Source: Lachnospiraceae bacterium
Lineage (GTDB): Bacteria; Bacillota; Clostridia; Lachnospirales; Lachnospiraceae
DNA: 35,265 bases
Direction: 5' to 3'
Assembly (NCBI GenBank): GCA_024690265.1
Contig: JAILCW010000084.1
Location: 1 to 35,265, forward strand
In this document: positions 20,657-31,017 of the stretch, piece by piece
How the letters are laid out: every line of letters begins with the position of its first letter
Numbering within the stretch: the first letter of the stretch is position 1
Translations under genes and position numbers: made by a program
The notes under the pieces: model-generated
What the model was told of the DNA's origin: nothing
The model's input: the letters and a program-made list of their open reading frames with translations, nothing else
Database searches by the model: none

Positions 20657-20672
20657 TAGGAACGGATTTTAG

Positions 20673-21617
20673 ATGGAAGAATTCAATCATTACTCTGTGT
20701 TATTACAGGAAACAATAGACGAACTACATATTAAGCCGAATGGGATATATTGCGATGGAACATTGGGCGGGGGCGGTCATTCCTTCCAGATTGCTTCTCG
20801 CCTAGAGGACGGACGTCTCATCGGCTTTGATCAAGATCAGGATGCCATCGCTGCAGCAAGCAAGCGACTGGAACCTGTTAGCGATAGAGTCACCATAGTA
20901 AAGAGCAATTACGAGAACATGGTAACGAAGGTTCATGAGCTTGGTATCCAGGGCGTGGACGGTATCGTACTGGATTTGGGTGTTTCATCCTATCAGTTGG
21001 ATGATAAGAATCGCGGATTCTCCTATATGCAAGAGGATGCGCCGTTGGATATGCGTATGGACCAAGATGGTGGCATGACAGCAGCAGATATTCTGAATAC
21101 TTATCCAGAGGAGGAGTTGGTACGAATCCTGAGGGAGTACGGCGAAGAGAAGTTCGCAGTTAATATTGCTAAGAATATTTGCAAGGTAAGAGAGACGGAA
21201 CCTTTTGCAACGGCAGGACAGCTGAATGCAGTGGTTCGGGATTCCATTCCGAAGAAGGCACAAGTGACGGGAGGACATCCTTCCAAGAGAACCTATCAAG
21301 CCCTTCGGATTGAGCTGAATCGAGAGCTTACCGTATTAGAAGACAGTTTGAATGGTATGATTGATTTGCTGAATGAAGATGGTCGTATTTGTATTATTAC
21401 GTTCCATTCATTAGAAGATCGTATCGTTAAGAACATATTTAAGAAGGCAGAGGACCCATGTACATGCCCGAAATCATTTCCGGTTTGTGTTTGTGGGAAC
21501 AAGTCTAAGGGTAAGGTAATTACCAGAAAACCAATCCTTCCAAGTGAGGAAGAGTTAGAACAAAATTCAAGATCAAAGAGTGCGAAGCTTCGAGTATTTG
21601 AAAAGCATATCTCTTAA
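20673..21617 (+). CDS. rsmH: 16S rRNA (cytosine1402-N4)-methyltransferase
   Basis: [32 protein letters not shown]...[35 protein letters not shown]. Confidence 0.98.
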   Translation: MEEFNHYSVLLQETIDELHIKPNGIYCDGTLGGGGHSFQIASRLEDGRLIGFDQDQDAIAAASKRLEPVSDRVTIVKSNYENMVTKVHELGIQGVDGIVLDLGVSSYQLDDKNRGFSYMQEDAPLDMRMDQDGGMTAADILNTYPEEELVRILREYGEEKFAVNIAKNICKVRETEPFATAGQLNAVVRDSIPKKAQVTGGHPSKRTYQALRIELNRELTVLEDSLNGMIDLLNEDGRICIITFHSLEDRIVKNIFKKAEDPCTCPKSFPVCVCGNKSKGKVITRKPILPSEEELEQNSRSKSAKLRVFEKHIS

Positions 21618-21726
21618 TCGGTCACAGTGGTGTGTGCAGCCGAGATGTGGGTGGGGACCCTAGAGATTTTTCGATGCTTGGGGTAGTAGCTTTTAGTGTT
21701 ACATATAGTAATGCGGGGAGAGTCAC

Positions 21727-22206
21727 ATGCAGGAATATAGAACTTTTGATATACAATCTTTTAACTATCAGTATAGCGCAGCAGCTCCACAGGTGGTTCC
21801 GGGGTTTGACCGTGAACAGCGACTTCGTGAGAAGCAGGAGCGTGAGCGTAGACTGAGACAGAAGCGCTTACAGCAGCATAAGAAGGAATTGCGTCGCCAT
21901 CGTTTGCACGCATTTTATCTGACCCTGGGCCTCATTATTTTTGGCTCCTTGTGCACCAGCTACATTCATTTGCAGAATAGTATCACAACCAGCATGCATA
22001 ATATTGCTGATTTAGAGAGCCAGATTACAGACTTGAAGGCACAGAATGCAGCAACAGAGAGCCGTATTCATACATCCACCAATCTAAGCGCAGTGAAGAG
22101 CCGCGCGGTTAACGATTTGGGAATGGTCTATGCAACGAGTGACCAAATAGTGTATTATGATATGCAGGATGAGGACTACATGAATCAGTATGACAGCGTT
22201 CCGTAG
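21727..22206 (+). CDS. ftsL: FtsL/DivIC-like cell division protein
   Basis: Small protein with basic N-terminus, one TM segment, coiled coil (ADLESQITDLKAQNAATESRI) and DLGMVYATSDQIVYYD end; position between rsmH and the PBP gene. Confidence 0.75.
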   Translation: MQEYRTFDIQSFNYQYSAAAPQVVPGFDREQRLREKQERERRLRQKRLQQHKKELRRHRLHAFYLTLGLIIFGSLCTSYIHLQNSITTSMHNIADLESQITDLKAQNAATESRIHTSTNLSAVKSRAVNDLGMVYATSDQIVYYDMQDEDYMNQYDSVP

Positions 22207-22222
22207 GAAGCGTGGATGAACA

Positions 22223-24091
22223 TTGGTTAGAAATAGAAACAACAAAAAGCGAATAACGAAAATGACAAGAAGAATGCAGGGTAGACTATGGATCGTATTC
22301 AGTCTCATCTGCGTTCTTTTTGTGGTTCTGATTGGTCGTCTGATGTATATTCAGTACACCAGTGGTAAAAGATATGAGAAAATTGTGCTGTCTCAGCAGG
22401 AATACGACAGCTCCATTATTCCCTTCCAACGTGGTAATATAACCGACTCTAAGGGAACGGTGTTAGCAACCAGTATTGATGTTTACAATGTTATTTTGGA
22501 TTGTAGCGTTCTTACTGCCAAGGAGAAGCACGTGGATTCCACCATTGCATTGGTGACTACATGTTTTCCGGAGATTACCGGCGAGACAATTCGCAAGCAG
22601 TTATCAGAGCATCCGGATAGTCGTTATGTGAAGCTGGCGAAGCGTGTGAGTTACGAAGCTAAGAGTAATTTTGTGACATTAGCAGATTCTGAAGAATACG
22701 AGGACAAGATTTCTGGTATCTGGTTTGAGAAGGAATATATCCGTAGCTATCCATATGGCTCTTTGGCTTCAGCTGTGATTGGATTCTCTACTTCCGGTAA
22801 TCTGGGTGTCATTGGTTTGGAGAATGAGTATAACAGTTACCTGAATGGTGTGAATGGTCGTTCCTATGGTTATCTCAATGATGACAGCAACATGGAGCAG
22901 ACCGTTATCGAGCCTGAGAATGGATACACGCTGGTTACTTCCATTGATGTGAATATCCAGAGCATTGTGGAGCAGGAGATTCTGAATTGGAACAATAGTT
23001 GCTTGGATGAGGAACATGTTATCGGTAGTGAACACACGGCTGTATTGGTGATGAATCCGCAGACCGGTGAGATTCTTGCTATGGCAACATACCCATTCTT
23101 CGATTTAAATAATCCAAGGGATTTGGTGGCTTCCGGCCTTTACAAGCAGGAGGAAGTGGATGCCATGACAGAGGATGAGAAGCTGGAGAAGCTGAACCAG
23201 TTATGGCAGAACTATCCAGTAACTTATACCTATGAGCCGGGTTCTACTTTTAAGCCTTTTACCTTAGCAACCGGATTAGAGACCGGAACATTGTTGGATG
23301 GAGATACCTTCTTCTGCGATGGTGGCGAAGAGGTAAGCGGTTACTTCGTTCGTTGTACCGGTATTACCAAGGGTGGACATGGTGAGGAGTCCCTGCAGAA
23401 GGCTTTGGAGGATTCCTGTAATGATGCGTTGATGCAGATGTCTTTCCGTATCGGTGGGGATAATTTTGCGAAGTTCCAGCACATCTTCGGATTTGGTCAG
23501 CGTACCAACGTTGATTTGCCGGGCGAAGCTCGTACTGATAGCTTGCTCTATGGTGCAGAGGATTTGAACCGAACAGCAGTCAACCTTGCAACCAACTCTT
23601 TTGGACAGAACTTTAACACCACAATGGTTCAGCTAGGCGCAGCGTTTTGTTCCTTGATTAACGGTGGTGATTTGTATCAGCCTCATGTGGTAACAACCAT
23701 TACGGATAGAACGGGTCATATCGTTAAGAATATTGATCCGGTGGTTGAGAAAAAGACTATTTCCAAAGAGGTTTCCGATCAGTTGAAGACCTTTATGCGA
23801 GGTGTTGTTGTGGAAGGGACCGGTAAGTCTGTTGAAATCGAAGGCTATGATATCGGCGGTAAGACTGGTACAGCGGAGAAACAGCCGCGTGGTACCAACA
23901 ATTATTTGGTTTCTTTTATCGGTTATGCACCGCAGGAGAATCCGCAGGTTATGGTATATACCATAGTGGATGTTCCAAATGTAGAGGACCAGGAGCATTG
24001 CCAGGGACCGAAAGAGATTACACGTAATGTTTTCAATCAGGTATTGCCGTACTTGGGAATCGAGCGCGCGGCAGTTGAGCCTGCAGAGTAA
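22223..24091 (+). CDS. ftsI: Penicillin-binding protein transpeptidase (FtsI/SpoVD-like); start codon uncertain (TTG 22223 or ATG 22262)
   Basis: RGNITDSKGTVLATSIDVYNV...YEPGSTFKPFTLATGLE...KTGTAEKQPRGTNNYLVSFIGYAP. Confidence 0.93.
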   Translation: MVRNRNNKKRITKMTRRMQGRLWIVFSLICVLFVVLIGRLMYIQYTSGKRYEKIVLSQQEYDSSIIPFQRGNITDSKGTVLATSIDVYNVILDCSVLTAKEKHVDSTIALVTTCFPEITGETIRKQLSEHPDSRYVKLAKRVSYEAKSNFVTLADSEEYEDKISGIWFEKEYIRSYPYGSLASAVIGFSTSGNLGVIGLENEYNSYLNGVNGRSYGYLNDDSNMEQTVIEPENGYTLVTSIDVNIQSIVEQEILNWNNSCLDEEHVIGSEHTAVLVMNPQTGEILAMATYPFFDLNNPRDLVASGLYKQEEVDAMTEDEKLEKLNQLWQNYPVTYTYEPGSTFKPFTLATGLETGTLLDGDTFFCDGGEEVSGYFVRCTGITKGGHGEESLQKALEDSCNDALMQMSFRIGGDNFAKFQHIFGFGQRTNVDLPGEARTDSLLYGAEDLNRTAVNLATNSFGQNFNTTMVQLGAAFCSLINGGDLYQPHVVTTITDRTGHIVKNIDPVVEKKTISKEVSDQLKTFMRGVVVEGTGKSVEIEGYDIGGKTGTAEKQPRGTNNYLVSFIGYAPQENPQVMVYTIVDVPNVEDQEHCQGPKEITRNVFNQVLPYLGIERAAVEPAE

Positions 24092-24109
24092 GAGAGAAGA
24101 GGTAGTCGT

Positions 24110-25075
24110 ATGTTTATATATGGAAGCGTAGTAGATATTATTGCATTGGCTGTTAGCTTTGTGTTGGCAGTATTGTTGGGACATCAGGTAATTCCTGTAT
24201 TGCAGCGCTTGAAGGCTAGCCAGACGGAGCGTAATATTATGGAGTCTCATGTGGCCAAGACCGGAACACCTACCATGGGTGGCGTTATTTTCTTAATCTC
24301 TATGCTGATTACCGGCTTGGCGCTTGTACGTGTACAGCCTGCCATGATTCCGGTTATGATTCTTACCATGGGATTTGGTTTGATTGGATTCTTGGATGAT
24401 TATCTCAAAGTTGTATTAAAGCGAAGCGACGGATTGATTGCATGGCAGAAGATGTTGCTGCAAATCGCAGTAACTACCGTATTTGCAGTTTACATTGTAA
24501 AGCAGTCCGGAATTGAACTGACCATGCGCCTTCCTTTTACCGGTGGCAAGATGTGGGATTTGGGATGGCTTGCAATTCCGCTTTTGTACTTTGCAGTAAT
24601 TGGAACCGTGAATGGAACCAACTTTACAGATGGCTTGGATGGCCTAGCTACCAGTGTGACCATCGTCGTTGTAGCGTTCTTTACCGTAGCAGCATTCAAA
24701 CTTGGAGTTCCGGTAGATATCTTGGGATTCATCATGATTGGTGCACTTCTTGGATTTTTAGTGTATAATCGTCATCCGGCGAAGGTATTCATGGGAGATA
24801 CCGGTTCGTTGGCACTTGGCGGATTCGTTGCCGGTATGGCATATATGCTTCAGATGCCATTGTACATTATTGTTGTTGGCATTATTTATCTGGTGGAGGT
24901 GTTGTCTGTTATCCTTCAGGTTGGCTCCTTTAAGTTAAGACATGGCAAGCGAATTTTCCGTATGGCTCCAATTCATCATCACTTTGAGTTGGGTGGATGG
25001 AGTGAAGTTAAGATTGTAATTGTATTTACCATTGTAACTTTGGTAGCTAGTATCATAATGTTTTTTGGAATTTAA
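24110..25075 (+). CDS. mraY: Phospho-N-acetylmuramoyl-pentapeptide-transferase
   Basis: KTGTPTMGGVIFL...GFLDDYLKV...NGTNFTDGLDGLATSV...FMGDTGSLALGG...APIHHHFELGGWSEVKIV. Confidence 0.98.
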   Translation: MFIYGSVVDIIALAVSFVLAVLLGHQVIPVLQRLKASQTERNIMESHVAKTGTPTMGGVIFLISMLITGLALVRVQPAMIPVMILTMGFGLIGFLDDYLKVVLKRSDGLIAWQKMLLQIAVTTVFAVYIVKQSGIELTMRLPFTGGKMWDLGWLAIPLLYFAVIGTVNGTNFTDGLDGLATSVTIVVVAFFTVAAFKLGVPVDILGFIMIGALLGFLVYNRHPAKVFMGDTGSLALGGFVAGMAYMLQMPLYIIVVGIIYLVEVLSVILQVGSFKLRHGKRIFRMAPIHHHFELGGWSEVKIVIVFTIVTLVASIIMFFGI

Positions 25076-25081
25076 GAAAGC

Positions 25082-26443
25082 GTGACAAGAGTGGCAGAGA
25101 AGTATTTAGTTATTGGAACCGGAATCAGTGGAATTGCAGCATGTAATCTATTGCAGAAGCATCAGGAGAAGGTGGTTCTTTTTGATGGTAATGAGCAGTT
25201 GGATATGGTTGCTTTCAAGTCCAAGAACCCGTCATTGGCGGATGTGGAAATGTATGTGGGACAGTTGCCGGAAACGGTATTAAAGAGTGTTACCACTGCT
25301 GTACTTAGCCCGGGAGTTCCAACGGACTTGCCAATGATTAACGACATGCGTGCTCGTGGAGTTAAGATTTCCGGCGAGATTCAGTTGGCTTATGAAATGG
25401 GCGCCGGTCAGGTGGTTGCCATTACGGGAACCAATGGCAAGACCACAACGACAGCATTAACCGGTGAGATTATGCGTCGCCATTTTGCGGATGTGCGTGT
25501 AGTTGGTAACATTGGTATTCCATACACCAAGGAAGCCGAGACTATGACAGTGGAGACCGTAACCGTTGCTGAGATTTCCAGCTTCCAGTTAGAGACCATT
25601 TCTACTTTTGCGCCACATGTCAGCGCGATTTTGAACATTACTCCGGACCATTTGAATCGTCATCATACCATGGAGAATTACATTCAGGCCAAGGAAGATA
25701 TTACCAAGTATCAGGGCGTGAATGATGTGACGGTATTGAATTATGAGGATCAGGTGTTGCGTGAGTTTGGCAAGACCCTGAAGCACAAGGTGGTATTTTT
25801 CTCCAGTGCACAGAAGTTAGAGAATGGTCTGTATTATCAGGATGGACATATCTATTGGAACAGAGACGGCCAGACAGAAGAAATCATCGCTGTTGATCAG
25901 TTGCAGATTTTAGGCTTACACAATTACGAGAATGTTATGGCTGCTGTTGCTATGGCTGATGCCATGGGCGTATCTATGGATGAGATTCGTGAGGCACTTC
26001 GTGCATTCACCGCAGTTGAGCATCGTATCGAGTATGTTTGTGAGAAGCGTGGCGTGCGTTTCTACAATGATTCCAAAGGTACTAACCCGGATGCAGCAAT
26101 CAAAGGCATCCAGGCGATGGACCGCAAGACTTGCCTCATTGGTGGTGGATATGATAAGGAATCTACCTACGATGAGTGGATTGAGAGTTTTGATGGCAAA
26201 GTCAAGCTTTTGGTTCTGATTGGACAGACCAGAGAGAAGATTGCAGAATGTTGTAAAAACCACGGATTTACCAATTATGTTTTTGCTGAGACATTCGAAG
26301 AAGCTATTGATAAATGCTATGCCAAAGCTGAGAAAGGTGATGCGGTTCTGTTGTCGCCGGCATGTGCTAGCTGGGGTATGTTCCCGAACTATGAGGAGCG
26401 TGGACGTATTTTCAAAGAATATGTTCGCAATCTCCCAGAATAA
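25082..26443 (+). CDS. murD: UDP-N-acetylmuramoylalanine--D-glutamate ligase
   Basis: AITGTNGKTTTTALTGEIM...VGNIGIP...AEISSFQLETISTFAPHVSAILNITPDHLNRH...FYNDSKGTNPDAAIKGIQ. Confidence 0.97.
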   Translation: MTRVAEKYLVIGTGISGIAACNLLQKHQEKVVLFDGNEQLDMVAFKSKNPSLADVEMYVGQLPETVLKSVTTAVLSPGVPTDLPMINDMRARGVKISGEIQLAYEMGAGQVVAITGTNGKTTTTALTGEIMRRHFADVRVVGNIGIPYTKEAETMTVETVTVAEISSFQLETISTFAPHVSAILNITPDHLNRHHTMENYIQAKEDITKYQGVNDVTVLNYEDQVLREFGKTLKHKVVFFSSAQKLENGLYYQDGHIYWNRDGQTEEIIAVDQLQILGLHNYENVMAAVAMADAMGVSMDEIREALRAFTAVEHRIEYVCEKRGVRFYNDSKGTNPDAAIKGIQAMDRKTCLIGGGYDKESTYDEWIESFDGKVKLLVLIGQTREKIAECCKNHGFTNYVFAETFEEAIDKCYAKAEKGDAVLLSPACASWGMFPNYEERGRIFKEYVRNLPE

Positions 26444-26476
26444 TTACGACGATTTATTATAAGAAAGGAGGAGCCT

Positions 26477-27589
26477 ATGGCGCGTAAGAGTAAGAATAAA
26501 GCACCGAGCAAACCGCATATTCAATATTTTGATTACAATTTATTGGCCATTGTGGTCCTCCTTCTGATTTTTGGTATGGTTATGATGTATAGCGCCAGTG
26601 CCTATATGTCTACTGTTAAGTTCAATAATCCGGTTTATTGGCTCCGCAAGCAGGCATTTGCTGCAGGATTAGGTATGGCGGCGTTGATTGTTGCGATTCG
26701 TTTGGATTATCACATTGTACGTCCTTTGGCCTTTCCGTTTTACTGTGCGTCCTTAGTGCTTTGCATATACGTATTGTTTACGGAATCTATTAACGGTTCC
26801 AGCCGTTGGATTTACATCGGCAAGGTTTCCGTTCAGCCTTCTGAGCTTGCCAAGGTGGCGGTTATTGTGTTAGTGGCACATTTGATTGCCAAGATTCCTC
26901 GTGAGCTTAGGGATACCAAGCAGGTCATTAAGTGCTTTTTGATTGTTTCTCCGATTCTAGGGGCAGTTGCTCTGGCGAATCTTAGTACCGCAGTCATTAT
27001 TGCGGGAATTGCATTTATCATGTTGTTTATTGCCAGCCCGGATAAGAAGGCCTTCGCCGGACTTATGGCTTTGGGTGCTGTGGCATTGTTTGTTTTCGTT
27101 ACAGCATTTAGTTATCGAAGTGAGCGTATCAGTGTGTGGTTGCACCCGGAGGATTACGATAAGGGATTCCAGACATTGCAGGGTTTGTATGCCATTGGAT
27201 CCGGGGGCTTGTTTGGCCGTGGTTTGGGTGAGAGCATCCAGAAGATGGGATATGTTCCTGAGGCGCAGAATGATATGATTTTCTCCATTATCTGTGAGGA
27301 GCTAGGTATCTTTGGCGCCGTATGTATTCTGGTTCTGTATTTGCTTTTGATTTGGAGATTAATGATTATTGCGATGAATGCCAAGGATTTGTTTGGCAGC
27401 TATATTGCTATTGGAATACTTAGCCATATTGCATTGCAGGTCATTTTAAATATCGCAGTTGTTACCAACACCATTCCTAATACCGGTGTTATTTTGCCGT
27501 TTATTAGCTATGGTGGAACATCTATGTCCATTCTTGTAGCAGAGATGGGACTGGCACTGAGTGTGTCCAAGGGTATCGAACTGACTTAG
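26477..27589 (+). CDS. ftsW: SEDS-family cell division protein FtsW
   Basis: YSASAYMS..., NGSSRWIYIGKVSVQPSELAKVAVIV..., GLYAIGSGGLFGRGLGESIQKMGYVPEAQNDMIFSIICEELG..., LPFISYGGTSMS. Confidence 0.96.
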   Translation: MARKSKNKAPSKPHIQYFDYNLLAIVVLLLIFGMVMMYSASAYMSTVKFNNPVYWLRKQAFAAGLGMAALIVAIRLDYHIVRPLAFPFYCASLVLCIYVLFTESINGSSRWIYIGKVSVQPSELAKVAVIVLVAHLIAKIPRELRDTKQVIKCFLIVSPILGAVALANLSTAVIIAGIAFIMLFIASPDKKAFAGLMALGAVALFVFVTAFSYRSERISVWLHPEDYDKGFQTLQGLYAIGSGGLFGRGLGESIQKMGYVPEAQNDMIFSIICEELGIFGAVCILVLYLLLIWRLMIIAMNAKDLFGSYIAIGILSHIALQVILNIAVVTNTIPNTGVILPFISYGGTSMSILVAEMGLALSVSKGIELT

Positions 27590-27603
27590 AGATTGAGGAT
27601 ACT

Positions 27604-28386
27604 ATGAGCAAAACCAAGAAAAAAGCTAAGGCGGATTTGGCCAGGGTCGCCAAGGAAAAGCGAACCTCCAAATTCCGTTTTTATTTGTTGAATATTATAT
27701 TGGGACTCATCATACTAATTGTTTTTGCGGCCTTGTTTATCTATTTTTTCTGCCGTGTGGAAAAGGTGACGGTTGAAGGTAGTGTGGTCAATGATGATGC
27801 GATTATTCAGGCATACATTATGAATGATGAGTACTCGGTGAATGCAGTATATGATGTGTTTATTAACACAATTAAGCCTAAGAAGAATATTCCCTTTGTA
27901 GAGTCGTACAAAGTTCGGATGACGGGACTTAACGACCTTCTGATTACCGTTAAGGAAAAGGAGAGAGTGGGCGTTATCCCGGATGAGGCCAATGGACGAT
28001 ATGTTTACTACAATGAGAGTGGCGTGGTGACGGAATTGTCCGAGATGCTGCTAGATAATTTGGTGATGATTAATGGCGTCACCCTGGAGGATTCGGCTAT
28101 TGGAGAGCGTTTGCCGATGGATAGTACCCAGCGGCGAAATCTGTTGTCTATTCAGAAACAGCTGCGTCAAGTGGACGTGGAGGTTTCTGCGATTAATTTC
28201 CAGGAGGATGGTTCTGTTAATATGAACTATCAGAATGTGATTATTAGCCTGGGAACCACTACGAATCTGGCACAGAAAGTGAAGCGTTTGCCGTACATAT
28301 TACCTAAGCTGGAAGGTATGAGCGGAACACTACATCTTGAGGAGTGGACAGAAGAAAACACAGATATTGTATTTGAAAAAACGTAA
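27604..28386 (+). CDS. divIB: FtsQ/DivIB-type cell division protein
   Basis: One N-terminal TM, POTRA-like VEKVTVEGSVVNDDAII, position between ftsW and ftsZ. Confidence 0.8.
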   Translation: MSKTKKKAKADLARVAKEKRTSKFRFYLLNIILGLIILIVFAALFIYFFCRVEKVTVEGSVVNDDAIIQAYIMNDEYSVNAVYDVFINTIKPKKNIPFVESYKVRMTGLNDLLITVKEKERVGVIPDEANGRYVYYNESGVVTELSEMLLDNLVMINGVTLEDSAIGERLPMDSTQRRNLLSIQKQLRQVDVEVSAINFQEDGSVNMNYQNVIISLGTTTNLAQKVKRLPYILPKLEGMSGTLHLEEWTEENTDIVFEKT

Positions 28387-28537
28387 CACTTCATGTTGAA
28401 AAATCCTCATTTTTTTGGAAAATGGGTTGATAAATACCTTGAAAAACTATATCATATGGTAGTATGAATGGAAAAAGAGAGATTAACTGTACACGATTTG
28501 TGCAAGCAGTTTCGAGATAGAAGAGGAGGAGCGAACC

Positions 28538-29752
28538 GTGCTTGAACTTAATAGAAATGAAGTAGATGCCGGAGCAAAAATCATTGTCATCGGAGTCGGC
28601 GGCGGTGGAAACAACGCCATCAACCGAATGATTGATGAGAACATCGGGGGCGTTGAGTTTATCGGCATCAACACAGATAAGCAGGCTTTGACTCTGTGCA
28701 AGGCACCGACCTTGTTACAGATTGGCGATAAATTGACCAAGGGACTTGGAGCTGGCGCTAAGCCAGAGATTGGTCAGAAAGCAGCGGAGGAAAACGCAGA
28801 GGATATCTCAGCAGCCATCAAGGGTGCTGACATGGTTTTCGTAACCTGTGGTATGGGTGGCGGAACCGGTACAGGTGCTGCACCTGTCGTAGCTCAGATT
28901 GCGAAGGAGCAGGGCATTCTTACTGTTGGTGTTGTAACCAAGCCTTTCAAGTTCGAAGCTAAGACACGTATGAACAATGCATTGGCTGGTATTGAGAACC
29001 TGAAGGAGTTCGTTGATACTCTGATTGTTATTCCAAATGATCGTCTGTTAGAATTAGTTGATCGCAGAACCTCTATCGAGGATAGCTTGAAGAAGGCTGA
29101 TGAAGTTCTTCAGCAGTCTGTTCAGGGTATTACTGATTTGATTAACGTTCCTGGATTGATTAACCTTGACTTTGCAGATATTCAGACCGTTATGCGTGAT
29201 AAGGGTATGGCTCATATCGGTATTGGTGCTGCTAAGGGTGATGATAAGGCTATGGAGGCTGTTCAGCAGGCAGTATCCTCTCCATTGTTGGAGACTACCA
29301 TCAATGGTGCAAGCGATGTTATTGTTAACATCTCTGGTGATATTTCCTTGATGGATGCCAACGAAGCAGTTGGATATGTTGAGAGTCTTGTTGGTGAGTC
29401 TTCTAACGTTATCTTCGGTGCGAAGTTTGATGAGAAGATGACGGATGAGGTTACCATCACTGTTATTGCTACCGGATTGGAAGAGACTTCTGTTGCTGGT
29501 GGTGTATTAGGCGGTATGCGTTATGCATCTACTCCTCGTGTAACACCTACTTTTAACGCAACTCGTCCTGTAGCACCTACTCCTCAGCAGGTTCGTCCTA
29601 CCGAGGTTAGCATCAATGTTCCTACACAGCCAGTTGGTTCTGCAGCAACCGCTCCTGCATTCGCCGGAATCCAGAAGCCACAGCAGCCAGCTAGCACAAT
29701 CAAGGAGCAGGACATCAAGATTCCTGATTTCTTGAAGAACACACATAAGTAA
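28538..29752 (+). CDS. ftsZ: Cell division protein FtsZ (GTG start)
   Basis: [19 protein letters not shown]...[25 protein letters not shown]...; C-terminal [13 protein letters not shown] peptide. Confidence 0.99.
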   Translation: MLELNRNEVDAGAKIIVIGVGGGGNNAINRMIDENIGGVEFIGINTDKQALTLCKAPTLLQIGDKLTKGLGAGAKPEIGQKAAEENAEDISAAIKGADMVFVTCGMGGGTGTGAAPVVAQIAKEQGILTVGVVTKPFKFEAKTRMNNALAGIENLKEFVDTLIVIPNDRLLELVDRRTSIEDSLKKADEVLQQSVQGITDLINVPGLINLDFADIQTVMRDKGMAHIGIGAAKGDDKAMEAVQQAVSSPLLETTINGASDVIVNISGDISLMDANEAVGYVESLVGESSNVIFGAKFDEKMTDEVTITVIATGLEETSVAGGVLGGMRYASTPRVTPTFNATRPVAPTPQQVRPTEVSINVPTQPVGSAATAPAFAGIQKPQQPASTIKEQDIKIPDFLKNTHK

Positions 29753-29759
29753 TTATTAG

Positions 29760-29790
29760 GCCCCACGCGATTGCGTGGGGCTTATTTTTT
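29760..29790 (+). terminator. Intrinsic terminator of ftsZ
   Basis: GCCCCACGC-GATT-GCGTGGGGC followed by TTATTTTTT. Confidence 0.92.
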
Positions 29791-29836
29791 ATGAGGATAC
29801 TACCTGCTAGTGTTGCCTATTTAATTTTCATTGAGC

Positions 29837-29970
29837 TTGTGTGGATGTATATTTCCCGCGAGATCGCTCTCGCTGCCGCTACGGACGTAGCAGATACTAC
29901 AAAGCCTGCTTCGCAGCCTTTTAGTACTGACGTCCGCAGAGGCTCGCTACAGAAATACACATCTACACAA
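29837..29970. repeat. Nested inverted repeat downstream of ftsZ, same architecture as 13427-13580
   Basis: Outer arms TTGTGTGGATGTATATTTC / GAAATACACATCTACACAA (17/19 complementary); middle CGGACGT/ACGTCCG; inner CTGC-TTC-GCAG; shares CGCTCTCGCT with the pheT-queA element. Confidence 0.75.
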
Positions 29971-30162
29971 ACTCTGGACTTTAGATTGATGATGGCAACA
30001 CTAGCGGGTAGTTTCGTATTAAAAGCACCGCGAATCGCGTGTGTACAATGTGTTTTTTTGAAATCAGGGAGACCTTTTGGTCCTTTTGCCTTTCAATTAC
30101 TACACAGTTATTATAAGATGGTAATTGTTAGACTTTTCTTTAGGGGAGAGCGGGTTTGAAGA

Positions 30163-30966
30163 ATGACAATGCATAAAAATGGATGTGTGAAGGTTGGCAA
30201 TACAGACATGTATTATGCGGCCTTCGGTGAAGGAAAAAAGAATCTGATTGTATTGCCGGGATTATCAGATGGTCTATGGACGGTGAAGGGGAAAGCATGG
30301 CTGTTGGCAGGCTCCTACAAGCCGTTTTTCGAGGATTACACGGTGTATATGTTCAGTCGAAAGAACGAGCTGCCGGAGGGTTATTCCATCGAGGATATGG
30401 CGGATGACCAAGCAGAAGCGTTGAAGAATCTTAGTATCGAGAAAACCATGGTTATGGGTGTATCGCAAGGTGGTATGATTGCGCAATACCTAGCTGCGAA
30501 GTATCCGGAGCTGGTGGAGAAGCTGATTCTTGTGGTAACGGCGCCCTACGCCAATGAGACGATTCGTTCTGTTGTTACCAAGTGGATTGAGATGACGAAA
30601 TCCGGTACCCACACAGAGCTTATGCTAGATACAGCAGAAAAGGTATATACGAAGAAGTTTCTTGAGAAGAATAAGCGATATCTTTCTTATGTTGCCGGAC
30701 TTACGAAACCGTCGAACTACGATAGATTCTGCAAGAATGCTCATGCGATTCTTGGTTTCGATGCAAGAGACGAGTTAAGTAAGATTCAATGTCCGACCTA
30801 TATCTTATCCGGTAATTGTGACAATACGGTAGGCAATGATGCTCCTTATGAATTACAGCAGGGCATCACGCAGAGCGAAGTCATGATATTCGATGGATTA
30901 GGGCACGGACTGTTTGAAGAAGATCGGGATTTCTATAAAAAAGTGTACGAGATTTGTGAACGCTGA
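30163..30966 (+). CDS. Alpha/beta hydrolase
   Basis: Nucleophile elbow VMGVSQGGMIAQYLAAKYPELVEKLILV; late Asp and GHGLFEE His region. Confidence 0.9.
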   Translation: MTMHKNGCVKVGNTDMYYAAFGEGKKNLIVLPGLSDGLWTVKGKAWLLAGSYKPFFEDYTVYMFSRKNELPEGYSIEDMADDQAEALKNLSIEKTMVMGVSQGGMIAQYLAAKYPELVEKLILVVTAPYANETIRSVVTKWIEMTKSGTHTELMLDTAEKVYTKKFLEKNKRYLSYVAGLTKPSNYDRFCKNAHAILGFDARDELSKIQCPTYILSGNCDNTVGNDAPYELQQGITQSEVMIFDGLGHGLFEEDRDFYKKVYEICER

Positions 30967-31017
30967 ATGACAAGGCGAAGATTACTTGGACTTGAAATCA
31001 CGACATGGAGGAATCAA

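Noticed and set aside
21632-21856. 74-aa ORF before ftsL
   Set aside because: Overlaps the better supported ftsL-like gene in another frame, no family resemblance
23633-24250. Minus-strand 205-aa ORF spanning the PBP-mraY junction
   Set aside because: Antisense to two strongly supported genes, low-complexity translation, no family match
29791-30159. 122-aa ORF downstream of ftsZ
   Set aside because: Most of it spans the nested inverted repeat at 29837-29970, has no recognisable domain and no good RBS
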